Assembly: GCF_018918125.1 (NCBI RefSeq)
Contig: NZ_JAHLQA010000008.1
Coordinates: 1-40,956 of the forward strand
Source: Blautia sp. MSJ-19
GTDB taxonomy: Bacteria > Bacillota > Clostridia > Lachnospirales > Lachnospiraceae
Length of the DNA stretch: 40,956 bases
Direction: 5' to 3'
The notes under the pieces were generated by a model. The model saw only the letters and a list, made by a program, of their open reading frames with translations, made no database searches and was not told where the DNA came from. Numbering within the stretch: position 1 is the first letter of the stretch; each line of letters begins with the position of its first letter. This document shows, in pieces, positions 29,342 to 37,610 of this stretch. The translations under genes and the position numbers were made by a program.

Positions 29342-29437
29342 ATTTTTTTGAACTATAAAATATAAAAATAGAATTGTGAAAAATGCATAAAAACATATTT
29401 GAAAATAGTGATGTTTTGACAGAAATGATATTTTCTA

Positions 29438-29466
29438 TTGACAAAATGAAAAAAAGAGTCTAGTAT
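29438..29466 (+). promoter_or_regulatory. Promoter of the lyase-TRAP operon
   Basis: TTGACA (29438-29443) and TAGTAT (29461-29466) have a 17-bp spacer. The expected start site (~29473) falls inside operator O2. Confidence 0.75.
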
Positions 29467-29470
29467 ACGA

Positions 29471-29490
29471 ATTGTAAGACAATCCTACAA
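29471..29490. promoter_or_regulatory. Operator candidate O2 (GntR/FCD)
   Basis: TTGTAAGACAATCCTACAA (29472-29490) has TTGTA and TACAA arms; its reverse strand reads TTGTAGGA, as in O1. A third half-site CCTACAA lies at 29500-29506. Binding here would block the start of transcription. O1, O2 and the two promoters account for most of this 320-bp gap. The rest is AT-rich with no other signal I can see. Confidence 0.6.
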
Positions 29491-29545
29491 ACAAACAAAC
29501 CTACAATCAAACATATAACAATAAGACAAAGAGAGGAGAAGCTGC

Positions 29546-30427
29546 ATGAGTGTAAAATATGAAGGTATAATCCCACCGATAGTTACTCCGTTTACAGAAA
29601 CGGGTGAAATTGATGAGGAGAAGATCAGAAGAGAAATGGAAATATGCCTTGAGGCAGGAGCTGATGGAATCAGTGTTGGTGGAAGTACCGGAGAAGGTCC
29701 AACGCTGCGAGATGAAGAGCTGATCCAACTAATTGGAATTGCCAGAGAATATGTAAAAGAAGGATCAGATAAAACTGTTGTTTGCGGTGTAATGAGAACT
29801 TGTACCAGAGATGCGGTGAGAGCCGGTAAAATTGCAAAAGAAGCAGGCGCAGATGCAATCATGGTTACACCTACTGCGTATAATGTTCTGGTTCCAAATG
29901 CAGAAGGAATGTTTGATTTTTACAGCACGATTTCTAAAGAAGTTCAGCTTCCGACAATTATATATAATGTAATTCCACAGAATACGATATATCCGGATCT
30001 GTTCCATCGTCTGTTGAATGAAACAGAATATATTATGGGAATTAAGCAGAGTGTTGGTGGAATTCAGGCATTGTATGCAGATCTTATGGAAGTTGGAGAA
30101 AAAGGTCGTGTATATGCTGCTACAGATGACATGATTTACTCTTGTTTTGATTTGGGAGCGAAAGGTGCGATTTCAGCAATCTTGTCAGTATTCCCTAAAG
30201 AATCAGTTGAAATGTGGAAATGTGCTCAGACGGGAGATCATTTACGAGGTCTTGAAATTCAGCAGTCTTTATATAAAAAATGGCAGGTTCTTGGTGGCAA
30301 TCAGTTTCCGATCAGAATGAAATATGCGTTGAAGTGTCTGGGACGTGATTGTGGATACTGCAGAAGTCCGATCACTTATCTGCCAGAAGAAGAAAAAGAA
30401 GCAATTCGAAAAGCATTTACAGAATAA
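29546..30427 (+). CDS. DHDPS/N-acetylneuraminate lyase family protein (first copy)
   Basis: A 293-residue class I aldolase of the DapA/NanA superfamily. Schiff-base Lys167 is in IMGIKQS, catalytic Tyr140 in IIYNVIP, and the carboxylate-binding GGSTGEG near residues 46-52. The pyruvate-type mechanism (retro-aldol or dehydratase on a 2-keto acid) is known for the family. The substrate is not determined. It leads an operon with a second paralogue and a TRAP importer, which points to catabolism rather than lysine synthesis. RBS GAGAGGAGAAG. Confidence 0.88.
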   Translation: MSVKYEGIIPPIVTPFTETGEIDEEKIRREMEICLEAGADGISVGGSTGEGPTLRDEELIQLIGIAREYVKEGSDKTVVCGVMRTCTRDAVRAGKIAKEAGADAIMVTPTAYNVLVPNAEGMFDFYSTISKEVQLPTIIYNVIPQNTIYPDLFHRLLNETEYIMGIKQSVGGIQALYADLMEVGEKGRVYAATDDMIYSCFDLGAKGAISAILSVFPKESVEMWKCAQTGDHLRGLEIQQSLYKKWQVLGGNQFPIRMKYALKCLGRDCGYCRSPITYLPEEEKEAIRKAFTE

Positions 30428-30474
30428 AAATAAAAAAAGGTAAAACGAAATATATTTAAAGGAGGAAAAATTTT

Positions 30475-31395
30475 ATGAACAAATTTGTTGCAAAATATGG
30501 AAGGATTCTGGTACCGCTTATTACACCTTACGGAGAAAACGAAGAAGTTGATTATGATCAGTATGAAAAACTGATTGATTATATCATTACAAATAAACTC
30601 GGAGATTCCCTGATTGTTACAGGAACTACAGGAGAAGCAAGTCTCTTAACATTTGATGAAAGAGTTAAATTAATGGAAACAGCTGTAAAAGCAGCTGCAG
30701 GACGTATGCCGGTGATTGCCGGAACCGGATGTGCAAGTACAAAAGAAACGATTGCACTTACAAAAAAAGCAGAAGAACTTGGAATCGAAACCTGCCTTGT
30801 AGTTGTTCCATTTTATAATAAACCGACACAGGAAGGTATTTATTTGCATTATAAGAAACTGGCAGAAAATACCAAAGCGAATATTATGCTTTACAATATT
30901 CCGATTTTTGTAGGTGTAAACATGGAACCTGAAACAGTCAGAAGACTTGCGGAAATTCCAAATATCATTGGAATTAAAGATGAAGCAGGAATCAATCCGA
31001 CGCAGGTTACAGATTTCTTCCTTGCAACAAAAGACGTAGATCCGGATTTTGCAATTTACAATGGTGATGATGTAATGCTTCTTCCGACAATTGTACAGGG
31101 AGCTATGGGGCTTGTATCTGGAGGGGCTCAGATTTTTGGACATGAAATTCGTGCAATCTTTGATGCATTTGAGGCAGGTGAGAACGAAAAAGCAAAAGAG
31201 ACTTTTGAGCCGCTGTATCGTTTCTGCAAGAGTACAGGACAGAATGGACGTATTCTTCCAAACTCAATCATGCGTCCGGCAATTGAAGCTGTATCAGGCA
31301 TTCGTCTTGGAAATGCAAGATTGCCGTTAGCACCGCCGACAGAGGAAGAAATGAATGTCACATTAGGAATTCTGAAAGATATTGGAAAAATTTGA
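30475..31395 (+). CDS. DHDPS family protein (second copy, DapA-like)
   Basis: A 306-residue second member of the same family, clearly diverged from the first. Lys168 in IIGIKDEAG forms the Schiff base, Tyr140 is in MLYNIPI, and TGTTGEASLL binds the substrate carboxylate. It is closer to classical DapA (GTTGE, KDEAG). RBS AAAGGAGG precedes ATG 30475. Two paralogues side by side suggest successive steps or two stereoisomers of one substrate (inference). Confidence 0.88.
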   Translation: MNKFVAKYGRILVPLITPYGENEEVDYDQYEKLIDYIITNKLGDSLIVTGTTGEASLLTFDERVKLMETAVKAAAGRMPVIAGTGCASTKETIALTKKAEELGIETCLVVVPFYNKPTQEGIYLHYKKLAENTKANIMLYNIPIFVGVNMEPETVRRLAEIPNIIGIKDEAGINPTQVTDFFLATKDVDPDFAIYNGDDVMLLPTIVQGAMGLVSGGAQIFGHEIRAIFDAFEAGENEKAKETFEPLYRFCKSTGQNGRILPNSIMRPAIEAVSGIRLGNARLPLAPPTEEEMNVTLGILKDIGKI

Positions 31396-31410
31396 AAAAT
31401 AGTTTATAAT
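31382..31410 (+). promoter_or_regulatory. Candidate internal promoter before dctP
   Basis: TTGGAA (31382-31387) and TATAAT (31405-31410), spacer 17 bp, overlapping the end of the second lyase. A small hairpin ATGTATT/AATACAT follows before the RBS. Confidence 0.5.
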
Positions 31411-31449
31411 AAGGAATGTATTCTGTAAATACATGAAAGGAGTATGCAA

Positions 31450-32439
31450 ATGAAGAAAGGATTGGCATTACTTACTACTTTAGGATTGGCAATAACAGGG
31501 TGTACAACAAATGTTTTTGCAGCGGATGTTGTGATTAAACTTGCGGATGTGCAGGCTGAAAATGATGTTGAAACACAATTTGAATACAAATTTGCAGAGC
31601 TTGTTAATGAAAAGAGTGATGGACGTATTGAGGTTCAGGTATATCCGGCAGGTCAGATGGGAGAAATGACAGATATTCTGACCGCGGTTCAGTCTGGATC
31701 AATGCAGATGACTAGAACGAATCCATCCTGGCTTGCAGATGCAGGAGTATCATCAATGAATCTTCTTGCACTTCCTTTCGTATTTGATGATCTGGACAGT
31801 GCTAATAAAGTGCTGGAAAGTGATGTAGGGCAGAAGATTCTCGATCAGGTAGAAGAGAGCGGCACCATGGTAAAAGCACTCGGTTATCTTGAGCCGTCAG
31901 GACGCTACTTCTTCTTTAAAAACAAAAAAGTAGCAAATCTGAAAGATATTGCAGGATTAAAAATCCGTGTACAGACGAATGATCTTGCGACAAAGATGGT
32001 AAGTAGTCTCGGTGCATCTGCAACTCCTATTTCCTATAATGAACTGTACAGTTCTCTGCAGACAGGAATTGTTGATGGAGCAGATAATCCTTTAAAAGGA
32101 ATTTTAAATATGAGTTTTTATGAAGTTGGGTCTTATGTGTTAGATATGCCTCATCAGTATGAAGCGAGTGTTATCATTATCAATTCTGACTTTTTCAACG
32201 GCTTAAGTGAAGAAGATCAGGCAGTAATCAATGAGGCTATGGAGGAAGGCGCAGCGTACTTCAAACAGATTTCTGACGAAGCATTAGAAGGATATCGTTC
32301 GCAGCTGGAAGAAAAAGGAATGGAATTTGTTACACCTGATAATCCACAGGAGTGGAAAGATGCAGCGCAGAGCATTTATTCAGATTTTACAGAAGGAAAT
32401 GAAGACCTTCTTCAGGAAATTATAGATGGTCAGAAATAA
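31450..32439 (+). CDS. TRAP transporter substrate-binding protein DctP
   Basis: A 329-residue extracytoplasmic binding protein. I start at ATG 31450, 7 bp after AAAGGAG. ATG 31444 sits too close. The signal sequence runs into LAITGC, a lipobox giving acylated Cys18, though a signal peptidase I site after VFA is also possible. GLKIRVQTND carries the conserved substrate-carboxylate-binding Arg of DctP proteins, so the ligand is probably a carboxylate or sugar acid. It delivers to the DctQM permease encoded next. Confidence 0.9.
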   Translation: MKKGLALLTTLGLAITGCTTNVFAADVVIKLADVQAENDVETQFEYKFAELVNEKSDGRIEVQVYPAGQMGEMTDILTAVQSGSMQMTRTNPSWLADAGVSSMNLLALPFVFDDLDSANKVLESDVGQKILDQVEESGTMVKALGYLEPSGRYFFFKNKKVANLKDIAGLKIRVQTNDLATKMVSSLGASATPISYNELYSSLQTGIVDGADNPLKGILNMSFYEVGSYVLDMPHQYEASVIIINSDFFNGLSEEDQAVINEAMEEGAAYFKQISDEALEGYRSQLEEKGMEFVTPDNPQEWKDAAQSIYSDFTEGNEDLLQEIIDGQK

Positions 32440-32451
32440 TCTGTGATAATG

Positions 32452-32494
32452 CAATCCGGGTGAATCAGAAATATATACTGAATCATCCGGATTG
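32452..32494 (+). promoter_or_regulatory. Long hairpin between dctP and dctQ
   Basis: CAATCCGGGTGAATCAG pairs with CTGAATCATCCGGATTG through 17 positions, with one G-U and one mismatch. It is followed by TTTC, not a long T run. Probably an mRNA 3'-stabiliser or partial terminator that gives more binding protein than permease. Confidence 0.7.
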
Positions 32495-32533
32495 TTTCAA
32501 TTATTTAGTTCTTGGGGCAATGGAGGTATTCAT

Positions 32534-33034
32534 ATGGGGAAAGAACAGGCAGATGAAAAACATGGAATCAAATTTTTCGAAGGAATCTATAAGGTGATTG
32601 AATGTGTAAGTGCACTTTGTTTATGTGGGCAGGTAGTTATTATTTCAATCGCAGTAATTGGAAGATATATATTTAGTTATACGCCTACATGGTCAGAAGA
32701 AATTGCCAGAGTTCTGATGGTATGGATGTCATTTCTTACGGCCAGCATGGCAATTAAAGATGATACACATGTAAGAATATCTGTATTTGACAAATTTTTT
32801 GGAGAAAAAGGACTTAAAATCCGGGACACAGTGTTTTCAATCATAAACATTATTTTCAGTCTGATGCTTTTCTGGGAAGGCTCTAAGCTGGTTATGCAGA
32901 CTTCAAGAACAAAACTTCCGGGAAGTGGAATCTCATCGGGAGTATTATATGCATCAATATGTGTCGGAGGATTATTTATGGCTGTTATGCTGATTTACAG
33001 AATGGGGGCGAGATTATGTCAACGGAAACAGTAG
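32534..33034 (+). CDS. TRAP transporter small permease DctQ
   Basis: A 166-residue four-helix membrane subunit. ATG 32534 has TGGAGG 7 bp upstream. The frame is open upstream to 32492, but that lies in the hairpin. The motif YTPTWSEEIARVLMVWMSFL is characteristic of DctQ. The C terminus overlaps the DctM start by 19 bp. Confidence 0.9.
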   Translation: MGKEQADEKHGIKFFEGIYKVIECVSALCLCGQVVIISIAVIGRYIFSYTPTWSEEIARVLMVWMSFLTASMAIKDDTHVRISVFDKFFGEKGLKIRDTVFSIINIIFSLMLFWEGSKLVMQTSRTKLPGSGISSGVLYASICVGGLFMAVMLIYRMGARLCQRKQ

Positions 33035-34311
33035 GAACAATCATTCTTCTAGCAAGCTTTTTTATTATGATTTTTGCGGGAAATCATATTATTTTTTCGA
33101 TAGGAATTTCTACGTTATTAACATTGTTATATCTGAAGGTTCCGCTTATGACAGTTGCTCAGCAGTCTGTAAAAGGATTAAACTCTTTTTCACTGATGGC
33201 GGTTCCGTTTTTTATTCTTATGGGAGACATCATGTCGGCAGGAGGTATAACGGACAGACTGGTAAATCTTGCCAATGCATTGGTGGGATGGATGCGAGGC
33301 GGCATGGCAATGGTGAATGTACTGGCATCCATGTTCTTTGGAGGAATTTCAGGATCGCCGACAGCAGATGTGGCATCACTGGGACCAATTGAAATTGAGA
33401 TGATGGACAAATCCGGGTATGACAGAGATTTTTCTACTGGTCTTACAATGAGTAGTGCAATTCAGGGTTTGCTGATTCCGCCGAGTCATAATATGGTTAT
33501 TTATTGTATGGCAGCAGGTGGAGTTTCTGTTGGACAGATGTTTATGGGGGGGATTGTCCCAGGGGTATTTCTTGGAATCGTTCTGATGGTATTTTCTTAT
33601 TTTGTAGCCTTAAAGAAAAATTATCCAAAAGGGGAAAAATTTTCACCCAAGGCAGCTGTCAAAGCATTTATTGATGGAATCTGGGGTATTCTCACAATCC
33701 TCATTGTAGTGGTGGGGGTAGTAGCAGGTGTATTTACTGCAACAGAATCAGCAGCGATCGCCTGTGTATATTCAATTATTGTTGTGTTATTTATCTATAA
33801 ATCAGTATCAATTAAGGAACTGTTTGGTGTATTTAAAAAGAGTCTTAAGACGTTGGCAATGGTAATGGCTCTGATCGGAGTTTCATCAGCATTTGGCTGG
33901 GTAGTTTCTTATCTGCGTATACCGATGAAACTTACTAATTTTATGATGAGTATTTCATCTAATAAAGTTGTTCTGTTATTACTGATCAATCTTCTTTTGT
34001 TGGTTATGGGTGCATTGATGGATATGATCTGTAGTATTTTGATTATTACGCCGATTATTCTTCCAATCGTTGCAGCTGTTGGAGTTACACCGCTTCAACT
34101 TGGCGTAATCATGATTTTTAACCTTGGAATCGGTCTGATGACACCACCGTTTGGCGTTTTGCTTTATGTATGTAGTGCAATTAGCGGAAGGAATATTGAA
34201 CAGCTGGTTAAAGCAAGTATTCCATTTTATATCGTAATGTTTGGAGCATTGCTGGCAATTACTTTTATTCCACAGCTTACGACATTTCTGCCGGGGCTGC
34301 TGTTTGGCTGA
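33016..34311 (+). CDS. TRAP transporter large permease DctM
   Basis: A 431-residue integral membrane permease with about twelve segments. ATG 33016 lies inside dctQ, after GGGGGCGAG. FFGGISGSPTADVASLG and the C-terminal LGIGLMTPPFGVLLYV are the DctM signatures. It drives sodium-coupled uptake with DctQ and DctP. Confidence 0.93.
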   Translation: MSTETVGTIILLASFFIMIFAGNHIIFSIGISTLLTLLYLKVPLMTVAQQSVKGLNSFSLMAVPFFILMGDIMSAGGITDRLVNLANALVGWMRGGMAMVNVLASMFFGGISGSPTADVASLGPIEIEMMDKSGYDRDFSTGLTMSSAIQGLLIPPSHNMVIYCMAAGGVSVGQMFMGGIVPGVFLGIVLMVFSYFVALKKNYPKGEKFSPKAAVKAFIDGIWGILTILIVVVGVVAGVFTATESAAIACVYSIIVVLFIYKSVSIKELFGVFKKSLKTLAMVMALIGVSSAFGWVVSYLRIPMKLTNFMMSISSNKVVLLLLINLLLLVMGALMDMICSILIITPIILPIVAAVGVTPLQLGVIMIFNLGIGLMTPPFGVLLYVCSAISGRNIEQLVKASIPFYIVMFGALLAITFIPQLTTFLPGLLFG

Positions 34312-34323
34312 TGGAGGATATAT

Positions 34324-35676
34324 ATGATCATAAGACGTATGGAACAACAGGAGAAAAAAACCGTTACATATGATACAGTGGTAGTCGGAGGCGGAATTGC
34401 GGGAGTATGCGCCGCAGCTGCAGCTGCAAAAAATGGGAGTAAAACACTGTTGATCGAAAGTTCTACTTTTCTGGGCGGTGTTGTAACGATGGGGCCTCTG
34501 GAAGCATTAATGACTCAGTATGATACAGAGAGAAAAGTCATTGGCGGAATGGCAGATGAATTGTTTGAATTCATAAAAGAGCAGGATTATCAGTCTGGAA
34601 ATGTGAACGATACAACGGGATATTGTAATAAAATTATTCCATATCAGTCGGAAAGCGTTAAATATGCGATGCTGTGTATGCTGAATAAATATCAGGTAGA
34701 TTTTTTACTTGAAACAACACTTGTAAATGCATATGTTGAAGATCGGGTTCTTGTAGAAATAGAAGTACAGACCAAGCGGGAAAGAATTACTGTAGTTGCA
34801 AAAGCTTTTGTGGACTGTTCTGGAAGTGGAATACTGGGCTATTATTCCGGATGTGATATTATGTTTGGCGATGAAAATGGTATCAGTCAGCCGGTTACAG
34901 TATTGACCAAATGGGGAAATGTAGATAAACAAAAGTTAAGAGAATATGTGCGTATGCATATGGATGAGTTTACTTCTTTTAATGCTGAACTGGATCTTGA
35001 GGCGGAATTTCTGCATTTGTGGGGATTTTCTAGGACGCTGATCGAGGGATACGAAGCGGGAGAGTTAAGTCTGCGAAGAGAAGAAATGCATTTAATGGAA
35101 TCAACTGTACCGGGAGAGGTGATACTCAATTTTTCCAGATTAGGAATTGATCCATATGATGCTTTTGCGATGAGTAAAGCACAGTTTGATGGATGCAGCC
35201 AGGTATATGAACTGTTTCGTTATTTTCAAAAGAAAATTCCTGCATTCAAAGATGCAAAAATACTTCAGAGTGGATATGTCGGGGTACGGGAAAGCGGACG
35301 TATTAAGGGAAAAGACGTATTGACCAGGCAAGATATCGTTTCAGAAGAGAAACGGCAGGATATTGTTGCGATGGGAGCATTTCCTATGGACATTCATCAG
35401 CAGGGAAGCGGGATGAAATTTGAGCGTGTTTTGAAAGGATATGGAATACCGGCAGGAGCTTTGTATGCAGAACATATAAAAAATCTGTTTATGGGAGGTC
35501 GTTGCATCAGTTCAACATTTGAGGCGAATGCGTCCTGCAGGATTTCAGTTACGTGTATTGCGACAGGGCAGGCAGCAGGAGTTTTGGCATCTGAGTATCA
35601 GGAAAAATCAGACTACGAAAGCCTGGTTGCAAAAACCAGAAAGGTACTTATTCAGCAAAATGCAATTATTCAGTAA
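34324..35676 (+). CDS. FAD-dependent oxidoreductase
   Basis: A 450-residue flavoprotein. ATG 34324 is 6 bp after GGAGG. The dinucleotide fold VVGGGIAGVCAAAAAA (~residues 19-35) starts the FAD domain, followed by LLIESSTFLGGVVTMG. FVDCSGSGIL and the C-terminal ...GGRCISSTFEANASCR complete an FAD_oxidored-type (PF12831-like) layout. It is cytoplasmic and last in the lyase-TRAP operon, so it probably oxidises or dehydrogenates the imported carboxylate or an intermediate. Substrate unknown. Confidence 0.88.
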   Translation: MIIRRMEQQEKKTVTYDTVVVGGGIAGVCAAAAAAKNGSKTLLIESSTFLGGVVTMGPLEALMTQYDTERKVIGGMADELFEFIKEQDYQSGNVNDTTGYCNKIIPYQSESVKYAMLCMLNKYQVDFLLETTLVNAYVEDRVLVEIEVQTKRERITVVAKAFVDCSGSGILGYYSGCDIMFGDENGISQPVTVLTKWGNVDKQKLREYVRMHMDEFTSFNAELDLEAEFLHLWGFSRTLIEGYEAGELSLRREEMHLMESTVPGEVILNFSRLGIDPYDAFAMSKAQFDGCSQVYELFRYFQKKIPAFKDAKILQSGYVGVRESGRIKGKDVLTRQDIVSEEKRQDIVAMGAFPMDIHQQGSGMKFERVLKGYGIPAGALYAEHIKNLFMGGRCISSTFEANASCRISVTCIATGQAAGVLASEYQEKSDYESLVAKTRKVLIQQNAIIQ

Positions 35677-35685
35677 AAATAATAA

Positions 35686-35720
35686 AGGGGCATGTTTGTG
35701 AGGCATGCCCCTCTATTTTT
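35686..35720 (+). terminator. Terminator of the lyase-TRAP operon
   Basis: AGGGGCATG (35686-35694) and CATGCCCCT (35704-35712) form a 9-bp stem, with CTATTTTTT after it. Confidence 0.9.
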
Positions 35721-35777
35721 TGGAAGGAAAATGGGAGGTATGTTGCATATATTCCTTCGTTTCAAAGGAATTGTATA

Positions 35778-35806
35778 TTGTACGCTCCATGCCGGTATGC
35801 TATAAT
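35778..35806 (+). promoter_or_regulatory. Promoter of the larE-tcdA operon
   Basis: TTGTAC and TATAAT with a 17-bp spacer, about 33 bp before the start codon. Confidence 0.65.
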
Positions 35807-35838
35807 ACACACTAGATTACTAGGTTAAAAAGGAGTGT

Positions 35839-36675
35839 ATGACAGTGAATCTTCATGATAAATATAAAGTATTACAGCAGAATCTGAAAGATATGGGAAG
35901 TGTGGCGGTTGCTTTTTCAAGTGGCGTTGATTCCACATTTCTGCTGAAAGCGGCATTGGAAGCGCTTGGAAGTGACAATGTGATTGCGGTCACAGCCAGT
36001 TCCTGTTCTTTTCCGGGAAGAGAATTAAAAGAAGCAAAGGAATTTTGTGAGAAAAATGGTGTTCGCCATATCATCTGTAAATCCGAAGAGCTGGATATCG
36101 ACGGATTCCGGCAGAATCCGAAAAACCGTTGCTATCTGTGCAAGCATGAGCTGTTTGAGAAAATATGGGATATTGCCAGACAGAATGGTATGAACGCAGT
36201 TGCAGAAGGATCTAATATGGATGATAACGGAGATTATCGCCCGGGTCTGATCGCGGTCAAAGAACTTGGGGTCAGCAGTCCGCTTCGTCAGGCAGAACTT
36301 TATAAAGAAGAGATTCGTGAGTTGTCCAAAGAAATGGGGCTTCCGACATGGGACAAGCAGTCCTTTGCATGTCTTTCATCACGTTTTGTATATGGAGAAA
36401 CGATCAGTGAGAAAAAGCTGGGCATGGTAGACAAAGCAGAACAGCTTCTTCTGGATATGGGATTCCACCAGGTACGTGTTCGTATTCATGGAAATATTGC
36501 CAGAATTGAAGTGCTTCCGGATGAAATCAGCAAGATCGTAGAGGAAGAAAACCGAACCAGAATTGCAAACCAGCTTAAAGAATATGGATTTGATTATGTG
36601 ACTTTGGATCTTCTGGGCTATCGTACCGGAAGTATGAATGAAACGCTGGATGAAAAAGAAAAGGAGATTAAATAA
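35839..36675 (+). CDS. larE: ATP-dependent sacrificial sulfur transferase LarE
   Basis: A 278-residue PP-loop protein that thiolates the nickel-pincer nucleotide precursor. The PP-loop is FSSGVDST (Ser27-Thr33). Three cysteines are present: Cys98 and Cys101 (NRCYLCK) and Cys178 (SFACLSS). Family knowledge: Lactobacillus LarE sacrifices one cysteine, equivalent to Cys178, whereas three-cysteine LarEs hold a [4Fe-4S] cluster. This one fits the second type. ATG 35839 is only 3 bp after AGGAG, so GTG 35845 (9 bp) may be the real start. No larA, larB or larC is in the window. Its stop overlaps the tcdA start (TAATG). Confidence 0.88.
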   Translation: MTVNLHDKYKVLQQNLKDMGSVAVAFSSGVDSTFLLKAALEALGSDNVIAVTASSCSFPGRELKEAKEFCEKNGVRHIICKSEELDIDGFRQNPKNRCYLCKHELFEKIWDIARQNGMNAVAEGSNMDDNGDYRPGLIAVKELGVSSPLRQAELYKEEIRELSKEMGLPTWDKQSFACLSSRFVYGETISEKKLGMVDKAEQLLLDMGFHQVRVRIHGNIARIEVLPDEISKIVEEENRTRIANQLKEYGFDYVTLDLLGYRTGSMNETLDEKEKEIK

Positions 36676-37430
36676 TGCTGAATCAGTTTTCCAGAACACA
36701 GCTGCTTTTTGGCAAAGAAGCAATGGAGAAGCTGGCTGGTTCCAGAGTTGCCGTATTTGGAATTGGTGGAGTTGGCGGTTATACGGTAGAGGCACTTGTT
36801 CGAAGTGGTGTCGGTGCACTTGAGCTGATCGATGATGACAAAGTGTGTCTGACTAATCTGAACCGCCAGATCATCGCGACAAGAAGCACGGTTGGAAAAT
36901 ACAAAGTAGATGTTATGAAAGATCGAATTCTTGACATTAATCCGAAGGCAGAAGTTAATGTTCATAAATGCTTTTATCTGCCGGAGACAAAAGATGAATT
37001 TGATTTTTCGCAGTATGATTATGTGGTAGACGCAGTCGATACAGTGACGGCAAAAATTCAGCTTGTCATGGAAGCCAAAGAAGCCGGCGTTCCGATCATC
37101 AGCAGTATGGGGGCTGGAAATAAGCTTGATCCAACCGCATTTCAGGTAGCGGATATCTACAAGACTTCCGTATGCCCTCTGGCAAAAGTTATGCGTCGTG
37201 AACTCAAAAAACGTGGAGTTAAGAAACTGAAAGTTGTATATTCGCAGGAAAAACCGACTCGTCCGATTGAAGATATGTCTATAAGCTGTCGGTCTCACTG
37301 CATCTGTCCTCCGGGAGCGGCACATAAGTGCACAGAACGTCGTGATATTCCGGGATCTACGGCATTCGTTCCATCGGTTGTCGGGCTGATCATTGCCGGA
37401 GAAGTAATTAAAGATCTGGCTGCGAAATAA
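36675..37430 (+). CDS. tcdA: tRNA threonylcarbamoyladenosine dehydratase
   Basis: A 251-residue ThiF/E1-like adenylating enzyme that cyclises t6A to ct6A at position 37 of ANN-decoding tRNAs. It has the GIGGVGG nucleotide loop, DDDKVCLTNLNRQ, and VDAVDTVTAK. CRSHCICPPGAAHKC near the C terminus is the TcdA cysteine region. Coupled to larE by a 1-bp overlap. Normal length for the family. Confidence 0.92.
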   Translation: MLNQFSRTQLLFGKEAMEKLAGSRVAVFGIGGVGGYTVEALVRSGVGALELIDDDKVCLTNLNRQIIATRSTVGKYKVDVMKDRILDINPKAEVNVHKCFYLPETKDEFDFSQYDYVVDAVDTVTAKIQLVMEAKEAGVPIISSMGAGNKLDPTAFQVADIYKTSVCPLAKVMRRELKKRGVKKLKVVYSQEKPTRPIEDMSISCRSHCICPPGAAHKCTERRDIPGSTAFVPSVVGLIIAGEVIKDLAAK

Positions 37431-37472
37431 ACGGACCGGAATTTTGAAAATAAAATACTGAATGAATAAAAA

Positions 37473-37522
37473 GGGCTATTATCTTCGGTATACCGAAAGG
37501 AATCGTGGATAATGGCCCGTTT
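37473..37522 (+). terminator. Terminator of larE-tcdA, with an embedded palindrome
   Basis: GGGCTATTATC (37473-37483) pairs with GATAATGGCCC (37508-37518), followed by GTTTT. The loop holds the perfect palindrome TTCGGTATACCGAA (37484-37497), which would form its own stem. Confidence 0.75.
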
Positions 37523-37537
37523 TGGTCTCACTTTATG

Positions 37538-37549
37538 TCGGTATACCGA
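37538..37549. promoter_or_regulatory. Second copy of the TCGGTATACCGA palindrome
   Basis: TCGGTATACCGA followed by AAG repeats the palindrome inside the upstream terminator, centre to centre 53 bp (about five helical turns). It lies ahead of the secreted-protein gene, whose -10 may be TATATA at 37572-37577. A dimeric-repressor operator is the simplest reading. Confidence 0.5.
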
Positions 37550-37610
37550 AAGAATGTTAAGATGAACTTACTATATAAATCCTGTATTCGACAGAAAGGA
37601 GAGTATACAT

